The notes under the pieces: generated by a model | What the model was told of the DNA's origin: nothing | The model's database searches: none | The model's input: only the letters and a program-made list of their open reading frames with translations | Position numbers and translations under genes: made by a program | Shown here: in pieces, positions 1-12,234 of the stretch | How positions within the stretch are numbered: the first letter of the stretch is position 1 | Layout of the letters: each line of letters begins with the position of its first letter | NCBI GenBank assembly: GCA_030386875.1 | Contig: CM059567.1 | Location: 87,475,130-87,539,129, forward strand | Length of the DNA: 64,000 nt | Source of the DNA: Morinoia aosen | Lineage: Eukaryota > Arthropoda > Malacostraca > Amphipoda > Talitridae | Reading direction: 5' to 3'

Positions 1-2434
1 TTTCAAGACACGATAACTATCGTCCAATCAACCTGATTTCTGTTCTCTGACAAATTATGGAAATATTGTTCAAAGCGCTAGAAAAAAATCTTTTTTATTT
101 TATTTAAAAAATATATTTCACTTAAGCCCAGAATTATATTGCAGACTCTGAGAAAGCAAGCTGTCTGATAAACCTACTTGACTTCTTTAGAGAAATCAAC
201 CGGATATGCACATCTTGACTTTCAGCCTTCGATAATGTTTCACGTGAAAGGCATTCGATCTAACTAGAAGCATATGATATTCATGGGAACTGCTCTCGAT
301 GTATACGAAACTGGCTCAAGGGCGCACTCAAAGAGCAGTGCATGATTCCAGATCAATGTAGTGACTAGGCACGAATAAGTTCAGAAAATCGGAAAGGTAG
401 CATTTAAGGCTCGCTCTTCTTCTTCATCCGTATCAACAACCTTGACTTCAGAATCATCAGTAAAATAAACAGTTCGAAAATCATGCGTATACATATTTAA
501 CAGCTGCAATCGATCCTCGCTGCAATCAGAAATGTTCATCTATGTACTACTCTAAATCGATCTAAAAGTTTTCACATCGCCGAACTGCAGAAAACCTTTG
601 GAGAAGCTGCCCTGATTTTGAACTGTGAAAGAAATGTCCGTCTAATCCCTGCTAGCTTTAAAAGTGAGAGCAGGTCGAAGAAGTACCTTATTCGTCAGAA
701 AACCCTCTACGCACGGTAAAAAAAAATTGTCATTAGCCTTTGGGTCTTTGTCTTCGCTCAGCTTGCAGAGTTTTTATTTCAACCACTGTGGAGCTGAAAC
801 TATATAGGAGTCATTGGAAATGGAATAGTTTCGAAATAAATGAATTCTGACTCCTTTGACGAAGTATATTTAAATAAAACATTTTCTCCACTTCTAATGA
901 TTGCAGGACAAAGATTCCTATTTAAAAAATCATCTGGGTCGTCATCCTTACAACGCTAATGGGTATTAGGAGAAAATTCCTCGCACATTTACGAGATGAT
1001 GCGGTAGAAACATGTCATGTCGTGAACCAATTAATTTGTTAATAAAATGTCTCCTCGATCTCAACTTGCTTAAAGGCCACTAGACTCGATTTATTTATGA
1101 CTGTTCAAACTTGCAAATATTTTCAGACCGATTGACTTAATAACTCTCCGAAGAAGAAATTAACTGCTTTTATTCACACTGCCTTTTCCTCACGAGTAAT
1201 TATTATGGTGTATGCGAAAAAATAAGCATTGCAACATTTAAGTGTTGTTCTAATAATAATTGTGCAGCTAAATCGGTTCCGAAAAGGGGCCCCTAAAATA
1301 TAACTACTTTGTGAAATTTCGATATGATGGAAGAGCGCCATCCATAAATCCCTTGTTTCTCTCGCAAAAAAGTCACGCGAGAGTGAGAGCAACAGGTGAA
1401 CGTTCAATTTACGTTCGACCTAAGCCAAAAGAAACCATCATTCGTGCCTGTAATCTTTCTTCCATTAATCTCAGTGGAAAGCAATTAACAATTCGGGTAA
1501 CAGTACAACGAAGAGTTTGTTGCCACATTGGTGAATTAGATTCATTGAAAAATTAGGGGCTTGGTATACCCGTATAGGTATGCCATTACAATAATTATCA
1601 GGATGCTGTACTAGATCACATTCATCCCATGGTCCTGAAATTTAACCGCAGCTCTGCATTCGTTTCTAAATAATAATGAGTTCAGACATACATAAAACGG
1701 GAATTGTACAAAATTGATTGAACAATAACGATAATATTCAACACTTTTGCTGGCCTCCAATTACCATGTAGGTGTTGCGGTAACTGATTATGCATAATTA
1801 TCGGTGGTATTTTTCGAATAGAAAAAATTTGGATTTAGTATTTCCCATCACGGTTGTAAAAATAAACGTTTTTCTGAGGAGCAACAGAACATTTCTAACA
1901 ACGAAATCCAAATTTAAATAAGTTTTCTCAGTAGAAAGAGAGGTTGGTTGAGTACCACATTTTGGATTACAAAGACTCAGCCCGGCTCTTTTGATATTTT
2001 TGCCGAGTATAAGCGGCTCCACTGGTGAATATTGAAATTTAGAAAATGAGTCGTAAAAGTATGGCGAGATTCGGAACTATTTCGTCATGACTCTTATATA
2101 TGCTAAATGAACTAGAACTTCACTCTCTCCATCCCTCTTGAATCTAGATTTAGGAATTGAAAACTATTTCATCAACACGACTGTCATAATAAAGAGATCC
2201 ATAAATTAAAATATTTCTTTGCAGGACACGTTGATACTGTCGTAGGATCAGGGTGAAAAAACGAATTTCTCGTAGGATTTGTAACATAAATTTACAAAGT
2301 AAACGTTTCCACTCATTTTGTATAAATTCAACGTTTCTCCGTCACCGAAATTTTACTTTGCTCCTAAAAACTGCAGCTAAAATACGTGAGATTAGCAATG
2401 ACCTGCGTTAGCACTGAATTATTTATGGAGATTG

Positions 2435-3045
2435 TACAAGGTGTTTTTTTAAATACGAGACTAGAAAAAATCCTTAATACTTTTAATACAATGAACGGAT
2501 TTTTGAAAACAAAACGGCAGTAGAATCCTGAGAGTTAAATCTTTTATTTGGACTAGTTTTTGAAAATGACTTCATGTTGCGTCCATTTGACTGAAAGCAA
2601 TTTTGGGTGCGGGTTCGCATGCTCCTCATATTGCAGCACTGGTGAGGGTATGACCGATCAATCTCATTTCTGAGATGATGGCATCCTTGAGTTGAGTCAG
2701 ATCCGTCGGTTTGTCACGATAAACCCTCGCCTTCAGATATCCCAACAAGAAAATATTCAATGGTGATAGATCAAGTCGTCGAATCTTGAATTCAGCTTCC
2801 CGGAAAACTGGTTGCCCATGTTATCCCTTGTGGTATGGCATGTTGCGCCGCCCTGCTGGAAGTAGGGATTTACAATATTCATGGTGTTTACTGCACGTAT
2901 TTAGAAAGTGTTGAGCATGTTTTTGTATCGCTGACCGTCAACAAGGAGGTCACTTCGGGCCAAATTTGGCCCCCGCGGGCCACCTGGCTCCATTTACTTT
3001 TTTTGTCGGAAAAGGATCCTTAAGTGATGGGTTATTGTGCCCTGA
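2435..3045 (-). pseudogene. Mariner-like transposase relic (left arm copy)
   Basis: On the minus strand this encodes the C-terminal part of a Tc1/mariner-superfamily transposase, with YFQQGGATCHT near 2,850 followed by a region matching the final catalytic block and a C-terminal tail. The position normally holding the second catalytic Asp (QQDGA) is Gly (QQGGA), which would inactivate the enzyme. A terminal motif ACAAGGTGTTTTTTTAAATA at 2,435 looks like the element's 3' end. The N-terminal half is missing: homology stops shortly before the hairpin at 3,092. It is the mirror copy of 15,950-16,562. Confidence 0.7.
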
Positions 3046-3091
3046 AATTATAGGCGCTACGGACCCTACTGTAGGACTCCCAAATAAATGT

Positions 3092-3231
3092 AAATAAACT
3101 TTATGCAATAAGTAAATGTGTGACAATTAGCAAACTGCACTGACTGAAAAATTGAACATTACTGAGCTTCAACTTTTTAGTCAGTGCAATTTGCTAATTG
3201 TCACACAGTTACTTATTACATAAAGTTTATT
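3092..3231. repeat. Long hairpin H1 (about 65-bp stem)
   Basis: AATAAACTTTATGCAATAAG at 3,092 is the complement of the segment ending at 3,231, with a short loop around 3,160. The stem includes TGACAATTAGCAAACTGCAC and its partner. The same hairpin occurs at 4,256-4,390 and, mirrored, at 14,781-14,917 and 15,764-15,903. It sits directly beside the truncated mariner relic. Confidence 0.85.
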
Positions 3232-3473
3232 CGCATCATTTTTGTCTATAGATAAAAGTACCGATGATCTGTTTAGCAAATGATTCATAGGTGACACTTG
3301 AAGAATGTCAAACTGAGTGCAAAATTACAGCACCTTGGTTAGTCTGATATTCGATTAACTCTATTTTCAGTGCCAGTACTTTTAAATATATATGCATTTT
3401 CACGAATAAACTTCAATTATATTATTATTACATAGGTATGCAATTTTAGAAACATTAGCTTTACAAAATTGAA

Positions 3474-3640
3474 CTTGATCTTTTTTTAAATAAAGCCTAC
3501 GTGAGACTTTTCAAATTAATCTTGATTTTTTTTAAAATAAACTTGAGCTTTTTTAAATTGAACTTGACCTTTTTTAAATTAAACTTGACCTTTTTTAAAT
3601 TGAACATGAGCATTTTTAAATTAAAGGTAAAAAGGTGTAG
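3474..3640 (+). repeat. 21-bp AT-rich minisatellite block
   Basis: Tandem units of the form AACTTGACCTTTTTTAAATT plus one base, about 21 bp. Because 21 is a multiple of three, the array is open in frame and gives FFKLNLT heptads. The biased composition, the presence of open frames on both strands and the lack of any flanking gene argue that it is not coding. Confidence 0.8.
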
Positions 3641-3756
3641 TACTGTTGGGATGAATGTATTTTTTTGTCATCCACATTTGAAAAATTTATTCAAGAAAGG
3701 TATTGAATCCCGTCATTTTTGACGGGCCGTGCACTGCACACTACATGTTTTTAACT

Positions 3757-3990
3757 TTTTAAATTTAAATTTAAAAAAGCTTAAGTTCAATTTAAAAAAG
3801 CTCAAGTTTAATTGAAAAACGTCAAGTTCAATTTAAAAACGCTCAAGTTTAATTTAAGAAAGGTAAAGTTCAATTTAAAAGGGCTCAACTTCAATTCAAA
3901 AAAGTTCAAAGTCAAATTAAAAAAGTTCAAGTTTAATTTAAAAAAGATTAAGTTTAATTTAGAAAGTCCCAAGCAGGTTATATTTAAAAA
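3757..3990 (-). repeat. 21-bp minisatellite block, inverted
   Basis: The same 21-bp unit as 3,474-3,640 in the opposite orientation (AAAAAGNTCAAGTTNAATTT type). The right-arm equivalent near 15,170-15,250 is about 175 bp shorter, so copy number has changed since the arms formed. Confidence 0.8.
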
Positions 3991-4255
3991 AAGATGAATT
4001 TCAATTTTGAAGAGCTTATGTTTCTAAAATTTCATACTTAGGTATTAATAATATAAGTAAAGTTTATTTGTGAGAAGGAATATTTATTTAAAAGTACTGG
4101 CACTGAAAATAGAGTAAATCGAATATCAGACAAACCAAGCTGCTGGGATTTTGTCCTTAATTTGAAATTCTTTAAGTTTTACCTATGAATCATTTGCTAA
4201 ATCATTTGCTAAACAAATCATCGGTACTTATATCTATTGACAAAAATGATGCAAA

Positions 4256-4390
4256 TAAACTTTATGTAATGAGTAACTGTGGGACAATTAGCAAACTGCA
4301 CTGACCAAAAAGTTGAAGCTCAGTAATGTTCAATTTTTCAGTCAGTGCAGTTTGCTAATTGTCACACAGTTACTTATTACATAAAGTTTA
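4256..4390. repeat. Long hairpin H2 at the centre of a ~1.1-kb palindrome
   Basis: This is the same stem-loop as H1. The symmetry does not stop at the hairpin: flanking sequence back to about 3,745 is the inverse of sequence out to about 4,855, so H2 is the dyad centre of a larger imperfect palindrome. Confidence 0.85.
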
Positions 4391-4624
4391 CTTGCATCAT
4401 TTTTATCACTAGATATAAGTACCGATGATCCGTTTAGCAAATGATTCATGGGTAAAACTTGAATGTCAAATTGAGTCCAAAATCACTGCAGCTTGCTTTG
4501 TCTGATATTCGATTTACTCTGTTTTCAGTGGCAGTACTTTAAAATGAATATGCATTCTCAAAAACAAACTTTACTTATATTATTATTACATAGGTATTCA
4601 ATTTTAGAAACACCAGCTTTTCAA

Positions 4625-4855
4625 AATTGAACTTGATCTTTTTATGTCTAGCCTACATGAGACTTTTTCAATTAAACTTGATCTTTTTAAAATTAAACTT
4701 GAGTTTTTTAAATTGACCTTGAACTTTTCAAAAATAGGCTTGAACTTTTTTAAATTATACTTGAACTTTTTTAAATTGAACTGGACTTTTTTTAAATTAA
4801 ACTTTAGCTTTTTTAAATTGACCTTTAGCTTTTTTAAATTAGAGTTAAAAAGCTG
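4625..4855 (+). repeat. 21-bp minisatellite block
   Basis: Third block of the 21-bp unit in the left arm, again in plus orientation, so orientation alternates +, -, + along the arm. Confidence 0.8.
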
Positions 4856-5045
4856 AAGTTGTTTAATAACTCTTCAATACTTTGACGCATAGAAGTTCAC
4901 CAACTAGTTCAACTACTACTACGTAGAACATGTACAAATTACCTCTCTCTGTAGAGTTAACTATAACAATGCGAGCACACAAAGCACGTTTCATTCTCTG
5001 ATTTCATCAGATGTTAACATTTTACATTCGTAGGTCCAATAGAAC

Positions 5046-5115
5046 TCATTGATTCGTGGAACATATGCCACAATTTCACTCATTGATTCGTGGAACACAT
5101 GCCACGTTTTCACAA
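5046..5115. repeat. Short tandem duplication with ACTCATTGATTCGTGGAACA
   Basis: ACTCATTGATTCGTGGAACA followed by TATGCCAC or CATGCCAC occurs twice in tandem. The mirror copy is at about 14,058-14,135. Confidence 0.7.
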
Positions 5116-5869
5116 GTGCCGAGCGCAGCGCAAAATGCTCTTATTGTCTCTTAACTTCATGATCAATACTGTGAACAATAGAATTCATGAACTCGCGAAT
5201 GAAATTTTCAAATTTATACAGTAAACAAGTTTTTTCCTAGACTTGCTGAGATATTTTGAGGCTGTATCATCTGTACCTGGAAACAATTCGTTAAAATTAA
5301 TTCTTCTACCGTAGTTTGCAAAGCTACGAGTCTGATATGAAACAGAAAAATGAGTCAAAAACAACTGATATTGACAAAGCCTCAAAACGCACTGCCTTCA
5401 ATACATTGACAGCTTGATGAATGTTATTGCGAGACAAACAAAGAAATATTTCAGTTCTATGAACGGAAGGCACTCGAATCATGGTCGAATTAAAAGTGTG
5501 TTTTCCAAAATGAATGATTGGATAGCTGTCGCATTTTGAAGCAATTTAATACATTGTATACTTTTAGAAGTTATCATTGCCACTATTTCAAGAGGCACAA
5601 AGAACATCTGGAGTTGTGAAAACACCGTAAGTTTGAAATGGCCTGACGATCAATATTATATGCTACAACCGGAGGTACATTCAAATTTAGGATTGAGAAA
5701 TTCACGAGTCGGAAGACCACAGCAAATATCATGGAACGTTAAAAAAGTCGAAGAGGCATTTCGTAATTATTGTGAATGAATAACTATTCTCGTTGCTGTA
5801 TGGCTTTTTCATTTCTTTCTATACCCAAAAATACCTGACAATTACCTCACAATCGGCTATCGTTCATTC

Positions 5870-6580
5870 TAGTGTTGCATCTCGCTTGTGGTTACCTCGA
5901 GTGTTGCATCCCACCTGTGGTAACCTCCACTGTTGCATTTCCCCTGTGGTTACCTCCAGTGTTGCATCTCGTCTGTGGTTACCTCCAGTGTTGCATCCCA
6001 CCTGTGGTAACCTCCACTGTTGCATTTCCCCTGTGGTTACCTCCAGTGTTGCATCCCACCTGTGGTAACCTCGAGTGTTGCATCTCGTCTGTGGTTACCT
6101 CCAGTGTTGCATCCCACCTGTGGTAACCTCGAGTGTTGCATCTCGCCTGTGGTTACCTCCACTGTTGCATTTCCCCTGTGGTTACCTCCACTGTTGCATC
6201 CCACCTGTGGTAACCTCGAGTGTTGCATCTCGCCTGTGGTTACCTCCAGTGTTGCATCCCACCTGTGGTAACCTCGAGTGTTGCATCTCGCCTGTGGTTA
6301 CCTCCACTGTTGCATTTCCCCTGTGGTTACCTCCACTGTTGCATCCCACCTGTGGTAACCTCGAGTGTTGCATCTCGCCTGTGGTTACCTCCAGTGTTGC
6401 ATCCCACCTGTGGTAACCTCCAGTGTTGCATCTCGCCTGTGGTTACCTCCAGTGTTGCATCTCGTCTGTGGTTACCTCCAGTGTTGCATTTCGCCTGTGG
6501 TTACCTCCAGTGTTGCATTTCGCCTGGGGTTACCTCCAGTGTTGCATCTCGCCTGTGGTTACCTGTGGTTAGAAATTCAC
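5870..6580 (+). repeat. 29-bp minisatellite with 145-bp higher-order period (left)
   Basis: About 24 tandem copies of a 29-bp unit built on GTTGCATCTCGCCTGTGG and TTACCTCCAGT. Variants alternate (GCATCCCACCTGTGGTAACC and GCATTTCCCCTGTGGTTACC). Blocks of five units repeat every 145 bp, seen as identical strings offset by 145 around 6,037/6,182 and 6,075/6,220. The unit has no stop codon in several frames, so long overlapping reading frames appear on both strands. I regard them as a by-product of the repeat. The array forms the inner boundary of the left arm. Confidence 0.95.
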
Positions 6581-6782
6581 TGTAAAATTCATTCAACAGT
6601 AGATAGATTGTAAGCATCCTTCAATAGACTTAAGGCAATCGTAAGACCAAAATTAGGTGAAAATCATAAATTTTTGAAAAATTTTAATTTCAGCTGCTAT
6701 AGAAAGAGTTAAATGTCAGGTACATCCTGTCGAAAAATGAGGTTCGTACGTTCGCTCGTTCACCCGCTACAAGGGTTTCAAG

Positions 6783-6800
6783 AAGGGAGGGGGGGGGGGT
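6783..6800 (+). repeat. G-run (11-12 consecutive G)
   Basis: A GGGAGGG block runs into an uninterrupted G tract, the only such tract noticed in the window. It could form a quadruplex or be a sequencing weak point. Confidence 0.8.
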
Positions 6801-9002
6801 AAGTGGGATTTCATTATATTACAACACCACCTTTGTTGTTACATCACGGTGCGACGTTGCTATGTGAGCTCCTATGTCTCTTTATTACTGTAGAATTTTG
6901 AAGTTAATTTTTTTCATTTCAAAATGGGAATTTGGAAAATGCCACATAGGTTATGGTATTGCCTGAGTCTTTCCACATCCAATGATACCCATATCATCAC
7001 TGTAGCTCAAAAAATGCAAGAGGAGGTGGATTTTGAAAATTAATTCTACCATCTAAATTCTGTTTTCTGAATATATCTCAATTTCTATGAAAAGATTGTA
7101 TTTTTTACCAGATGGAAAAACTTTTTCTCTTTGCTTTTTCTATCTGAATACTAAATTACATTCTTCTAAGCTCAATAACAAAAAATTGTTACTTATGGAG
7201 TACGATTGCGATAAGCATTACTTTGCGTACGCCATATTTATGATTTAAAGTTTAACTAGTGATTGTTAGTAAAAAAGGATTAACTAGTGAATCAAAAATT
7301 AAGCATTGGAATGTTGTCGATCTGAGTCAATCATTTTTTCAGCCTTCCATCTGCTTCTATAAATTCCTCGAAATTATCTGGCAGTTAGCAAAATGGAAAG
7401 AAAAGTTCCGCGCTATTCTCTAGTTACACATAAGTACATACTTCGAAATATCTGTACAGTTACCATTTGGTGCCGAATTCATAGTAGATCTATAAAAAAT
7501 GATTACTGAATTTCAAAAACGATCGATTGCTGTTGCTTTAAGAAAAATTTGGAGCTAATTGCTAAAATTTATTGGAAGTTAAATTTTTTATAACGCGAAG
7601 CTGCTAGAATTGAGATAAGCGAAAATTTTTTTACAACGATCCGTGTAGAGTAGAAGTTACATTGCATTATAAAATGAGCCACTCGAGTTGACGAGATGCA
7701 TCCGAAAGTGCATTACAAAACATACTGACTAGCTAAGGTTTGAAAAGTACACCGATTGATTTTTCAATCAGAGCTTCCCGGGTTCTGGTAAAAGAAAATT
7801 ATACTGCTTGAAAAGAACGGTCATCTGGCATTAAATTTTTATGCAATCCAGTACCGCGCGGCCTCCGATGTTTTTCGCAACATGAGTTAGTACAATTTTA
7901 GTTTACCTTTTAGTTTTCTACTGAGGTGATGATCTGTTTCATGTCTCTCGTTCCATCTCGTTGCTTGAGAGAATCAAACTTGAATGTTCGTTGGCTGCAC
8001 AGGAAACATTTTCTAGTAGTATCAGTGTTTTTAAACTGCAATTATAACCATAAATTCTCAAAATTTTGAACAATCCAGCATTGTCATCAGTCATCGTTTC
8101 ATACGCCTGAGGGCGAGGCAGGCCGCTGATGAGCGATGTGCAGCTCATCGGGACGCGTCTTGTTCCGTTCACGCACTCGAAGACTGGGCGCCAGATTTTT
8201 TTTGGCCAAAACGTCAACTTTTTTACCGATATTTTGCCAAAGAAACGACTCACTACCTGGCAAACGACTCAGTTTTTTAAAAAAAAATTGGAAATATTGG
8301 ACAGTGATAAGAGGCATCTTGCGTAACCCAAACCTGTCCAGAGTTAAGATGAGTTAGACCTGTTGACGGATTAGGATTATTGTTTTCATTTCATCTGTCA
8401 GTAATATTTTCATTCATTTTTGTGCTGATCGGATGAAACGTAAGACATTTGACTTCGACGTAAGGGACTGATTGGTGAAATGTACTAATTTAATTTTTTC
8501 CCCACATATGTAAAAAAATGTGTCGAACAAATACCGTCCCTTAAACCAGCTCATTTTTTGCATAAAGATGACCTTCCATCTTGCAAGCGAGCAGTCGGAT
8601 GGAAAGTGAGCCCAAAATTTCACAAAAACCATTTGCCACCAATTAATCTAACCATACACATTTCTTAATAAAGGAATATCATTTTTGCCAGTTTGCATAC
8701 AAAAATAGTCCTGTACAGTGGTTTGTCAGCGTCTGAACGAAAGAGGAGGACTTGATGGTAAGTTCAGTGAGTAAAGTAGTTAACAGTAATTTTTTGAGCA
8801 AGCTCTCTTTGTTTTTTTTAATCACCGGAGGAGCTGTTTTCTTGCGGTGGTTGCGGGATTATGCTTAAACTAAAGGGCCGTTTACACTGGTCTATACTTT
8901 GCTGCAGGCTCACGTGTAGACGCCTCGTGTGGAGCTTCACAAGAGACATGTGCGTTTAGATTAGACACCATTGGAGCGAGCCATGGAGCGCGCGCTGCTC
9001 AA

Positions 9003-10004
9003 CAGGGCTGCCACTCTAGATATTATATAGCTAGATCTAGATGTTTTTGCTGAAGCCTAGATGTAAAATTTCGAACCTAGATATTAGCTATAAAACCTAT
9101 ATAGTTTTTTCACCATACTAGAAATTTTCTAGCTAGAATTACAATTAAGCTATGTATATGATAGATTACTGTAAATTCGAATTAAGAATTCACCATAATG
9201 GTTGGTTACTACTTCATTCTTTTTATATTTGTTAATTTACTTAAGCAAATTGTCTGAATAGTGAAGTAACCATATTCTGATCATATTATGTTCAGATTAT
9301 GAACGACACCAAGACGGCTATTTCACGGTTCATAAGCTAAAGCACACTATCTACAATTGCAAAACTAGTGATGATATCAAAAAATCATGGAATAAAATGC
9401 ACATACATTATCAAGAATGTATTGTGACCTCATTTTGACGAAAGACTGACCAATGATATTGGTAACAATGAGTTCAGTTTATTGTTGGATGGAAGCAATG
9501 ATATTTCTATCATGAAACTACATGGTGTATCAGTTATATACTAAAGTAATGCATCTAATACAGTAAAATCAACCTACTTAGTAATTGCAAAATTATTAAA
9601 AATGATGAAGATAGCGGTGTGAAAGCCTTAAAACAATTGTTGATAAGTAGGAATCTGAGCATTGATAATATGCAATGCAATGCTACAAGCTGTATCAATA
9701 ATAATTTCAAAAACTAAAAAAAAATTCTACTCGCAACACTTGTGGAATTGAAGAATATTTCGATACCAAGCTTTATTAGGGTAAATATCAGGATACTAGA
9801 TAATTTATATAAAGATAAATTGCCTAATGTAAAGCAATTTATGATATAAATATCCTTATATGCTATTGTTCAACTAATTTATTATAGTAGATAATTAATT
9901 CATTTCTAGATAAATTTTTGGATGTTTTATTTTTAAATCTAGATGTTTCGAGATATTTTTTGAGGTCACACTAGATTTTTGGTCAAACAAAAGTGGCAGC
10001 CATG
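9003..10004. mobile_element. Possible hAT-type MITE nested in the Harbinger-like element
   Basis: CAGGGCTGCCACTCTAGAT at 9,003 and AGTGGCAGCCATG ending at 10,004 form a short inverted repeat of the CAGGGNTGCCA kind typical of hAT elements. The interior is AT-rich with several CTAGAT motifs at both ends and no coding potential. An 8-bp target duplication is not evident, so this is tentative. Confidence 0.3.
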
Positions 10005-10018
10005 AAGCACAAAACCAG

Positions 10019-10273
10019 TCAGTGTGGCCTGCTGCTTTGAAATATGTATTGCTGTGGACGAGCTTGTGTGAATATTGCTGCTGCATCGTAGCTACGTAAT
10101 CTCTTTTTTATATGCATGAGTGAAATGTTACTATACTCGATCATTTTCATTAAAATATAATGGAAAGCAGCCTCCTTATATTCGCAGCTCTTAGTCTGCC
10201 AAAGGCATTGATGGGCTTCGTACATTTCAATTAGAAGCAGTGTAGTTTCTCGCGGCAGTGTTGAGTCAGCCAT
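10019..10273 (-). pseudogene. MADF-like domain fragment
   Basis: An 84-codon frame starts at an ATG and soon has MYEAHQCLWQTKSCEYKE, which fits the start of a MADF domain (Leu-Ile-x-x-Tyr...Pro/Gln-Cys-Leu-Trp...Lys-Ser-x-x-Tyr-Lys). After about 55 residues the domain seems to continue in another frame (around 9,990-10,086, with an aromatic W-F-x-x-x-W stretch), so a frameshift is likely. MADF proteins bind DNA. In PIF/Harbinger elements a Myb- or MADF-type protein partners the transposase. As it stands this is a broken copy with no full domain. Confidence 0.5.
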
Positions 10274-12234
10274 TACGGGTGAGCGAGAGGCGCTACCTCA
10301 CTTCATGACTACCAACCGCACACTGACCGGTCTAGAGCTGCGCCTCTCACACATGCGGCGCTGCACGAATTGGATCAAAGCGAATCGGGAACTTCGGGCT
10401 CACACACACAAATATGAGCCTCAGTGGTGAGCTTCGTCTACACGAGTCGCGCCTCACAGCCGAAATGTCCCCTAGTGTAAACACCCCTTTAGGCTTGCAT
10501 CTCTTGCACAAAGTGAGGTGCTGTGCTTTCGCGCCATGAAGAGACTGACTGACTTGAGGACCTCTGTGAAGTAATGTCTCTTTAGAAATTAACTAAGAGC
10601 TCTGATAACAAATAATATTGGGCATCATCTATTTTTCATTACCTTAGAAGGAATCCTAATCTGAAATTCAATGAAAAGTACGCAGAAAACAGCACTTCAG
10701 TATATGCATGGCTTCATACGGCCTGAGCTCCAGCATCACATCGGCATGTTAGGCTGTCGCTTGGTATCACCACAGTGGTTAGATCAGGCAGCATAACCAC
10801 CGCCTTGCCAGTTTAAAGGGCTTTTAAAGTTGAGGTACGCTCTAGAGTAAGTGAGCTGGTGGTAGATCTTTAAAGTTTGAAAGCATTTTTTAACCAACAA
10901 CCAACCGGAGCAACCCAAAAGAAAAATCTGTTGTTCTGTGGTAGGTGACGCAGCTCATAGTGCTTTAACACTTACTTTTGCTAAATGGACCTGCTCGAAT
11001 TTATAGGATGAATATTCACATTTTTGACAAACTCTTGTTTTATGTTACCACATAAGTCTTGTCAAATACATCAATTTAAAAACAAGTTATCAGTAAAAAT
11101 TCCTGAATGTTCAAATACAAAATTAGTGAATGTTCCTCATAGATCCCACTCACCATCACGCTTTCATGTAATACGCTTTCTATTCAGAAACCGAATCAGG
11201 TTAATAGAATTTGCCAGATAAATCCAGAATATTGAAAGACCGAGAATTTTCAATGAAGATATTCAAGCATAACAAAAGAATTATACCTTAATTAATCAAG
11301 ACGTATAAACATGTTTCAAGATTTTGACTATGGTATTTAAATAGAGAAATTGAGTTAATAAATTGAAGTCGTAAAAAGTAATAAAATTAAATGGGAGTTA
11401 AAGGCAGAGTGAATGATGTCTGCTGTTTATCTTTTATAAAAAAGATTGAAAAACAATTCTGTTTTGACTTTTGTAGGAAAAACATGACAAAGGTTCATCC
11501 AAGAATATTTCACTAGAATGAACGCACGTTCGTATTGAATGCAGACTCAAACACGGACCATTTTTAATTTTTTTTATGTGTGAAAAATCTGAATTCTCTA
11601 AGAATTTCGCAAACTTTTTTTCCCGATTTTCGGTAATAAGGACAGACAATTTCGTTTTAGCAATATAAAATACTTGATATTATAATTCAGGTCCGGAAAC
11701 TAACTAAGCTCATGCAGCGCCGGCGTCAAATTTGTGACCGTGCAATAAGCTGGCGATATGAGATTATAGCCGAGGAAATTTCTTGAGCTCTTCACTTTTC
11801 CATAATTTCGTATGATGCTTAATAACATGTAATACAGCGTGCGAACCGTGAAGTGAGAAAATAAATGCGAGGATAAGTTATTTAATTATATTAGCAGGGT
11901 GGGAGATGAGAACTTGAATAAAATGAAAACTTCATTTGGGTAGAATCAAAAGTTACAGGTTTTGTTGCTATAAAGGCAAGAATGCTTTTTGGGAGTTGTA
12001 AGAATCAGTACAGTAACAATTGGCTAAATTATTAGAAAAAATACCCACATTAAACAATATGGTCGATTGTAAGTTTTCAAATCAATAAAAAACCGAAAAT
12101 GAAGTTACCTAACGTAACTGACCTTACAGTACTGTAGCGAACCACTAAAATAGGATTGTGGTCCTAGACTACACTTGTACGGAGGATTGTCTCGAGGCAA
12201 CATACGTGCGGCACCCTACTGAACGGCCAGATGC

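Larger units (their letters stand above)
1..6580 (+). repeat. Left arm of a giant inverted repeat (palindrome)
   Basis: The sequence from base 1 inward is the reverse complement of the sequence running down from base 18,973. Base 1 pairs with 18,973, so the arm is cut by the window start and its true outer end is unknown. Coordinate sums drift from 18,974 at the outer end to 18,999 near 2 kb and 19,172 near 5.2 kb. The large step comes from about 175 extra bases of 21-bp repeats near 3.76-3.99 kb in this arm. By eye the outer 300 bp differ at about 3% of positions, so this is not an exact mirror. The arm contains a mariner relic, hairpins, 21-bp arrays and a 29-bp minisatellite, listed separately. 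I see no gene in 1-2,430 or 4,860-5,870; short open frames there are mirrored in both arms and look like chance. Confidence 0.93.
8870..10492 (-). mobile_element. PIF/Harbinger-like element, decayed, non-autonomous
   Basis: The ends form an inverted repeat: CTAAAGGGCCGTTTACACTG at 8,870 and its near complement ending in CCCTTTAG at 10,492 (1,623 bp). GC-rich subterminal blocks about 130 bp long lie just inside each end. A MADF-type reading frame lies on the minus strand near the right end. Drosophila PIF/Harbinger-like elements are known to carry a second gene with a MADF domain beside the transposase, and that pairing is the main reason for this call. No transposase is seen. A 3-bp target duplication (TAA/TAG) is only approximate. 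A hAT-type insertion may lie inside it. Confidence 0.5.
6581..12231. other. Central spacer of the giant palindrome
   Basis: This 5.65-kb segment is present once and separates the two arms. It contains a Harbinger-like element at 8,870-10,492. Otherwise it is AT-rich with no reading frame I can assign. The stretches 6,820-8,860 and 10,500-12,230 hold nothing I recognise. If the palindrome is a mobile element this is where a transposase would be expected, and none is visible. That argues for a non-autonomous element or a host-DNA rearrangement. Confidence 0.7.

Noticed and set aside
3501-4856. Lys/Phe/Asn/Leu heptad-like frames (60-73 codons) that could suggest a coiled-coil protein
   Set aside because: They come from the 21-bp AT-rich array, are open on both strands, and are not bounded by start or splice signals.
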